Assembly (NCBI GenBank): GCA_900128585.1
Contig: LT642176.1
Coordinates: 1 to 42,444 of the forward strand
Direction of reading: 5' to 3'
Length of the DNA stretch: 42,444 nt
DNA from: Stramenopiles sp. TOSAG23-3
Lineage: Eukaryota; Sar
Within the stretch, counting starts at the first letter, position 1, and each line of letters begins with the position of its first letter. The notes under the pieces were generated by a model. It ran no database searches and was not told the DNA's origin. It saw nothing but the letters and a program-made list of their open reading frames with translations. Shown here in pieces: positions 37,735 through 42,444 of this stretch. The position numbers were made by a program, and so were the translations under genes.

Positions 37735-37876
37735 AAAAAAAAACAAATTATATTTAGCATTTGTGAATTTGCTGAAAACAAAATAATGGTTATATGATCA
37801 CATTTATTTAAGAGAGTATCATACCGGTTATATAAAAAAAAACTAATATGATATATAGTATGTTTTAAGACTCTCA
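37735..37876. repeat. Split copy of the 35844-35884 repeat
   Basis: Left block aaacaaattatatttagcat (37741-37760 with preceding A run) and right block tagtatgttttaagactctca (37856-37876). These are separated by unrelated AT-rich DNA, as if interrupted by insertion or built by separate duplications. Confidence 0.5.
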
Positions 37877-38201
37877 AGATAATTCCAATTGTAAAACTGA
37901 TCTAATTTTGCAACTGCTAAAATTCATATCACATAAAGTCGGTCGGTACCTCCTTTGTCGTTCCTACGATATCGACCCAGTTCCCAATTATAATCTTCAA
38001 AACTTCGTACCATCTCGTCTGGTGGTGTTCCATAATTGGCTTGATCAAGTGGTTGAGAACTATGCTGTGACTCCGATTTTTCATTATCCAGGCTGTTTGG
38101 TTATATAATACGTAAACACAAATGTGCAAGATCGAATATGTAAGAACTCTTAACCAAACTAATACAAAACTCGAGTTGACGATCATAAATATAGACGATG
38201 A

Positions 38202-41200
38202 CTACCCATCCAGTCCATCCCCTTCTTGTTCTGCCATAAGGGCTTTGTGTTTCATCTGTTTGGCTTGTCCAACCCCCTTCATGAAAAAATTTAAAGCTGC
38301 TGCTTTGTTGAAATCGGCATTTTTTTCAGACGTCATGATGGCTTTCATTTCTTTACACTGTGGTGCACCAAGCGTTGGGTACGCTGGGAGGGAAGCGCAA
38401 GCACATCCCAAGATGTCAAATTTCGGACAAATTACCGTTGGGGCGGGATCGCCGAACGGGGCTTCAAATTTGTAGGTCCGGTCGAAGGATGGTTTTGGAC
38501 CTTTGAGCATTTTTTTCAGGTCTTTTTTCAACTCGGCTTCCTTTGCTAATGCCTTCTTCTGTTTTGTTTTGATTATCTGCAACTTTGCTTTCTGGCTCTT
38601 TAACTTTTGTCTTAGAATGATTTTTGGGCACCCCTTCGCTTCGCTCACTTTCAACTTGAGCAAGTCTATATGAGCAGTCTTATGCTGAATTTCCACTGCC
38701 CACCCATTGAGTAAGGCCTTTCCAAATGCCGCAGCGGCGGGCACGACGGGCGAGTTTGTCTTGGCCTCGAGCGTTTCATCAATAAGCGCAGTCTCCATGT
38801 ATTTAGAATCGCGCAGACCTAAAATTTTCTTGTGCGCAACTTCGTTTCTAGCACCGACGTCGACGAATGCCATCGCTGCGGCAGCTTCTGCGGACGATTT
38901 TGCTGCGTCGGCAAAGGCCATTCCCACTTTTGCTGTCTTTTTTATCATTTCTTTTATTGAATCTTGGAACGTTTTCATTATGTCTTGCATGACATCGTCC
39001 CCGACGGGTTTCTGGCATTGACCCTGTTGCATGCAAGGAGGCATTACAAATGGTGGGGCCGGACCTACCCCCACGGGCGGTGGATTTTTCAACAGCGTTT
39101 CTATCCCTGGATCAGTCACCAAATTGATCATGATTTCACATACCGTAGCCAAGGGCCTACCGGGCGACGGGCATTTTTCCAGGCATTCGTCATTTTTTTT
39201 GTTGCACCAGTCTTGCCGCTCTACAATATGTATTTTGCACAGCTTCTCCAACCTGCCGTTGTATATCCACGGCGCACTCTGTTTTCCTTGCCACATTGTC
39301 ATCGCCAGCCCAGTCGACATTGCAGTTGCAGCCCTGCCAACTTTGCTGATAATGTCGGACAAAGCGATGGCAAGTTGTTTGCCAAACTCGACACCTCCAG
39401 CGCCAGACATCATTAGGGCTGCCGCTGCGGCAGCTTTCCACGCCATCACGCGCGCTTTGTGGGTCGCCTTTACTTTGTCGATCAACCCCTCGGCCCCGGG
39501 GGGTACTCCGTTCGGCCAAGATTCGGACGGATCCACGTACATGCTGGAAGGGTCGCCATCCTTCTCTGGTCCGCCGTTGCTCCCGGGGCGCCCTTTCACT
39601 TCCGATTTGGGCTTGCCAAACTTACAGACTAACTTTTCTTTTCGAGACTTGGCTTTTGCTTTCCAGTCTCCCGCGGTTTCTTCTGCCTCCTTTTCATCGT
39701 GCTCCAGATCTTTGAGCCCTGCCTCCATCTTTTTCCTCTCCGCGGGTGTCAATCCAACAGTCTCACTGGGCGCTTCCTGGGGACCCAAGTTGTTTGCTAG
39801 TGCACGATTTGCTCCTAGTGCGATTTCAGAATCCAAAGCGTCTGCGGCCGCTTTTTTGTAAACCTGCTCGGCTTTGTTTGTGGTCTTTGCGGCCTCTTCT
39901 AATCTGCTCTGGTCGTCCAACTTGGCTGCTTTTGGGCAACGGCCCTCCGTGGCTCTCCATACGTTCAATTCCCTCACATTTATCTTTCTCAGCAGGGCGC
40001 AAAGGCGGGGGGATAGGGGCGCCACCTTCTCGGTTTTCTGCACCAAGGCTTCTGAGCACGTGGCTGCTCGGTCTAGCTTGCACGACATTTTCGTGTACGG
40101 CGCCACGCGAACTTCCAAGGTTGGAAAAATGCTCTGTTCGGCTTCAGGAGCCCACAGATAAGTGCTGCAAGGTCGCAATTTGTCATAGGGAACGCGGATG
40201 CTTATGACGGGTGGACTGGCCCGGATTGTCTTGGCCATCGACCCTAGGAAGTAGTTTGAGACTACAAACTTTAATTCTTCCTTTGACCACGATATTTCGT
40301 GGGTCCCTTTCAGTCTCCCGTCGAAGAAAGGGTTGTGAGCTTGAAAGAATTGTCTTTGCTGCTGTTCTGTAATTTCCACCTTGTACGGCTCATTGAGCAA
40401 AGACAAGCATGTCGTGTCTTTGACTCCCCGCAAATTGAATTTCAGCTCTATTTCGACGGTTTTCCCTTTCGGGAGCTTCCAATTGAACAGCCCGCCGCCA
40501 AAAACGTTAATTTCTACCATGGAAAATCGATCGAACCGAGTTTCAAGTTTCGTCCCATCGGGTGTATCGGTCCACAATGACGACGATTTTCCGCCCCGCC
40601 TCGGGGCAAATGTAAAGGTGTAACTGTGATTCGGCCCATGCTTGTCCTGCAAGCAATACATTTCATTCTCCATCAACTCGGCGTCGACGTCTATGTTTTT
40701 GCAGCGAGACGGGGGGAACTTAACAACTTCAAAATCAATTACAGCTTTCGTTTCAGAAAGTTCTTTGTCTTCCTTGCACATGGGGCACGTGTCCAGGGTT
40801 GTGCTTTCATCGATGGACAACAGGGATGACATGTTTGCCTCCTCCTCCCCTTCGCCACCCTCCTCTTTTGTGTTGGCACAGTCGCAGGAAAAGTTTGCGT
40901 CTATTTTGCTCCACTTCAATTCCTGCTTGCAGGAAAAGCACAGGTCCGCTTCAAACGACTTCTGCAAGTCTCTTCGCAGCTTCTTATATGCTTGCTCGGC
41001 AAGTTTGTATTTCTTTTTTACTACCAGGAGTTGCTTCTGGTTCTCCTCATTACGCACGGAGTCCTTTTTCACTGCTTCCTTCATGTCCTTCGACTTGTGC
41101 TGACGAGACTTCTGCCTCTCGTCGCTCAAATCCTCCGTCCCATCCCTAAGCATTCGTTGCTTTTTCGCGCTCTCCTTGGCCTTGGTGTCGTGGGTAAGGG

Positions 41201-41984
41201 TGCTGCGAATTTTCATCGCTTTCCGCTTTAGCGCATCCGCTACCGTTGCCATTTCCTCCGCAATATTCATTTTATTTTCACTTTCTTTCTTTTCCTGCTT
41301 GAGTTTTTCCCAATTTCGAAAGTACGGCTCATTCGCAAGTTCCCTTACCTCTTCCATGGGGGATATGTCGATGCTGTGGTACGAAGTTACTTCAATAAGC
41401 CCCGATTCGATGCGTTCCTCAATCAAGGCTATGACATCTTCCATCTTGGTTTTTGTCCGCACTTCTTCCGGCTGTTCGTGCATCCCCGCCAGCTCGTGCA
41501 CGTACCCGTTGTATTTTGCCATCGCCCCCCCTGGCTCAAACAACGACGCCCTTCCGCTGAAAAGGTTCTCTATGACATCGCCGCCTACGTGCTTTTCTAT
41601 CAATGCGCGTGCGCTTTGGACTTCGGAATCTATGCGCTTGTTGTAGACTTTAAAAAAGTATGCAATAGCGTGCAACCTGGCATTGTGCTCTTTCTGCATG
41701 TATTTTTCCATTTTTGGTCTATGTTCTTTCATCAGTTCGAGTCTCTGCTGAAAGTCTCGCACGCTGGATAAATTGCGAAAATTAAACAGGCGTTTCAGGT
41801 CTACTTTTGGGTTGTAATGGTCAAAGGGGGGCGTGCCCCCGTGTCCCCGCAACAAATGTTCATTACGATCCGAGCGTCTATTCAGAGGAACACTCTGTGC
41901 AAAAATGACGTAGAAGAAGATAACGAAACCCGCATGAAGTGCATTGTATGGCAAGCGATACCTGTACCGCCGGGACTTCGCCAT
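38202..41984 (-). CDS. Very large secreted Cys-containing protein with coiled coils, unknown family
   Basis: 1260 residues from ATG 41984; the longer frame needs TTG. Residues ~10-35 (LHAGFVIFFYVIFAQSVP) form a signal peptide or anchor. A long charged helical region follows, with coiled-coil character (NKMNIAEEMATVADALKRKA), then a CxxC cluster (LCFSCKQELKWS, FSCDCANT, DTCPMCKED) that could bind metal. Next is a beta-rich globular part (SYTFTFAPRRGG, VEINVFGGGLFNWKLPKGK) and a second helical half with Cys pairs (DWCNKKNDECLEKC) and a hydrophobic Ala-rich segment (AWKAAAAAALMMSGAGG). The end is QEGDGLDG. I recognise no family; a surface/matrix or vesicular protein is possible. No internal stop or frameshift over 3.8 kb, so it is under selection. 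Confidence 0.75.
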   Translation of the reverse strand: MAKSRRYRYRLPYNALHAGFVIFFYVIFAQSVPLNRRSDRNEHLLRGHGGTPPFDHYNPKVDLKRLFNFRNLSSVRDFQQRLELMKEHRPKMEKYMQKEHNARLHAIAYFFKVYNKRIDSEVQSARALIEKHVGGDVIENLFSGRASLFEPGGAMAKYNGYVHELAGMHEQPEEVRTKTKMEDVIALIEERIESGLIEVTSYHSIDISPMEEVRELANEPYFRNWEKLKQEKKESENKMNIAEEMATVADALKRKAMKIRSTLTHDTKAKESAKKQRMLRDGTEDLSDERQKSRQHKSKDMKEAVKKDSVRNEENQKQLLVVKKKYKLAEQAYKKLRRDLQKSFEADLCFSCKQELKWSKIDANFSCDCANTKEEGGEGEEEANMSSLLSIDESTTLDTCPMCKEDKELSETKAVIDFEVVKFPPSRCKNIDVDAELMENEMYCLQDKHGPNHSYTFTFAPRRGGKSSSLWTDTPDGTKLETRFDRFSMVEINVFGGGLFNWKLPKGKTVEIELKFNLRGVKDTTCLSLLNEPYKVEITEQQQRQFFQAHNPFFDGRLKGTHEISWSKEELKFVVSNYFLGSMAKTIRASPPVISIRVPYDKLRPCSTYLWAPEAEQSIFPTLEVRVAPYTKMSCKLDRAATCSEALVQKTEKVAPLSPRLCALLRKINVRELNVWRATEGRCPKAAKLDDQSRLEEAAKTTNKAEQVYKKAAADALDSEIALGANRALANNLGPQEAPSETVGLTPAERKKMEAGLKDLEHDEKEAEETAGDWKAKAKSRKEKLVCKFGKPKSEVKGRPGSNGGPEKDGDPSSMYVDPSESWPNGVPPGAEGLIDKVKATHKARVMAWKAAAAAALMMSGAGGVEFGKQLAIALSDIISKVGRAATAMSTGLAMTMWQGKQSAPWIYNGRLEKLCKIHIVERQDWCNKKNDECLEKCPSPGRPLATVCEIMINLVTDPGIETLLKNPPPVGVGPAPPFVMPPCMQQGQCQKPVGDDVMQDIMKTFQDSIKEMIKKTAKVGMAFADAAKSSAEAAAAMAFVDVGARNEVAHKKILGLRDSKYMETALIDETLEAKTNSPVVPAAAAFGKALLNGWAVEIQHKTAHIDLLKLKVSEAKGCPKIILRQKLKSQKAKLQIIKTKQKKALAKEAELKKDLKKMLKGPKPSFDRTYKFEAPFGDPAPTVICPKFDILGCACASLPAYPTLGAPQCKEMKAIMTSEKNADFNKAAALNFFMKGVGQAKQMKHKALMAEQEGDGLDG

Positions 41985-42358
41985 CTGTTCTTCCCAGTGG
42001 TGATCCAGAACTAACAAAACACGATTGGGCTGCAACAGTGCAATCCAATGTACCTATCCTCGTTTTCTTCCGTTTGGTTCGAACGACAGGTTTCGCTCTG
42101 AATCCCATGCTCGTTTCCACTTACCTTTTTGTGTATGTATGTTCATCTGTCGTTTATATAAAACCTATCTACGAGTAGATATTTATATAAGATTATATAG
42201 TTAGTATAGATAAATAATAACTTTAATTGTTTTTTGTTCAAATATCTCATAATAAAACATAAAAAAAACGTTAGTGTACCAATGCTAATTCTATATAAAT
42301 GTTAATGTTCCTAATATTTATATAGTATAAATATACAGCTTGTATAAGATATAAGATA
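41985..42358. other. Spacer upstream of the large secreted protein
   Basis: The first ~150 bases are moderately GC (5'UTR side, or an N-terminal extension without ATG); the rest is AT-rich with TATA-like runs. No gene. Confidence 0.4.
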
Positions 42359-42444
42359 AAGCCTGAAGCTGAAATAAGCCCAGAAACGGAAACTCTTTCG
42401 GCCCGCACTATTGCGGAACGAGGTGTGCAGTTAATCGCAACCGC
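42359..42444 (+). CDS. Possible coding edge at right end of window (partial)
   Basis: At the right edge the base composition becomes coding-like, and the plus frame from about 42359 reads KPEAEISPETETLSARTIAE... with the character of real protein up to the last base. No in-frame ATG precedes it before a TAG at 42323-42325, so it would be an exon with a 5' partner or a gene using a different start. The minus strand is also open here (AVAINCTPRSAIVRAERVSV), so direction is not certain. Confidence 0.25.

Larger units (their letters stand above)
37452..38201. other. Spacer between secreted protein 3' end and LicD-type 5' end
   Basis: Contains a GAAGAA run (37471-37490) and a GGTACC/TACCGG-rich block (37556-37612) shared with 24.8-25.0 kb. 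Split copies of the repeat of 35844-35884 also occur here. No gene; the frames at 37605-38186 are AT-rich and unlike protein. Confidence 0.6.

Noticed and set aside
39031-39861. 276-residue plus-strand ORF
   Set aside because: Antisense to the large secreted protein; Ser/Pro/Ala-rich shadow without family features.
1-42444. tRNA, rRNA or snRNA genes; CRISPR arrays
   Set aside because: I looked for T-arm-like GGTTCGA contexts and regularly spaced repeats and found none outside coding regions. Tandem repeats present are microsatellites without spacers.

Overview
The window is nuclear DNA from an intron-poor unicellular eukaryote, most likely an alga or another free-living protist. It encodes eukaryote-only proteins: ORC1 with a BAH domain, KIN17, prefoldin subunit 2, ribosomal protein uL24/RPL26, a UDP-galactose-type transporter, a LicD/fukutin-type transferase, a GH27 alpha-galactosidase, an EF-hand protein with a myristoylation signal and a PCNA-box WD40 protein. 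Almost every gene reads as one uninterrupted frame. Coding DNA is near 50% GC. Intergenic DNA is very AT-rich and full of GAA/TTC, TAA and homopolymer tracts. I cannot place the organism more precisely from the sequence.

Layout. 1-10 kb: the C-terminal part of a PP2C phosphatase (+), a methyltransferase (-), a PWWP-BAH-AAA ORC1 (-), a FAM185A-like protein (-), a Nudix hydrolase (+) and a nucleotide-sugar transporter (-). 10-17.7 kb: tiny ORFs including a signal-peptide/TM protein, a zinc-finger protein (-), a WDR76/CMR1-like PIP-box WD40 protein (+) and prefoldin 2 (-). 17.7-27 kb: a very AT-rich spacer, then a small acidic protein (+), a PAP2 phosphatase (-), GH27 (+), an SLC52-like riboflavin transporter (-), KIN17 (+) and RPL26 (-). 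27-42.4 kb: a second large spacer, a basic lysine-rich protein (+), the EF-hand protein (-), an acidic membrane protein split by a one-base G-run frameshift (+), a LicD-type type II membrane protein split by a one-base C-run frameshift (-), a 1260-residue secreted Cys-rich protein (-) and a possible gene edge at the right end.

From about 12.4 kb to 37 kb the confident genes alternate in strand. Close convergent pairs are separated by roughly 0.14-0.6 kb and divergent pairs by roughly 0.8-2.1 kb. Polypurine GAA/TTC tracts sit in the 5' (mostly divergent) spacers and not in the convergent ones.

Themes. One group acts on DNA replication or repair (ORC1, WDR76-like, KIN17, and perhaps the zinc-finger protein). 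Another acts on glycans and membranes (SLC35A, GH27, LicD, PAP2). These are spread out and do not form an operon.

The items most worth a second look are: a short dispersed element present in three near-identical copies, each flanked by its own direct repeat; two genes broken only by one extra base in G/C homopolymers; a 61-bp out-of-frame tandem duplication; the PWWP-BAH-ORC1 architecture; and a PAP2 protein lacking its motif-2 histidine.
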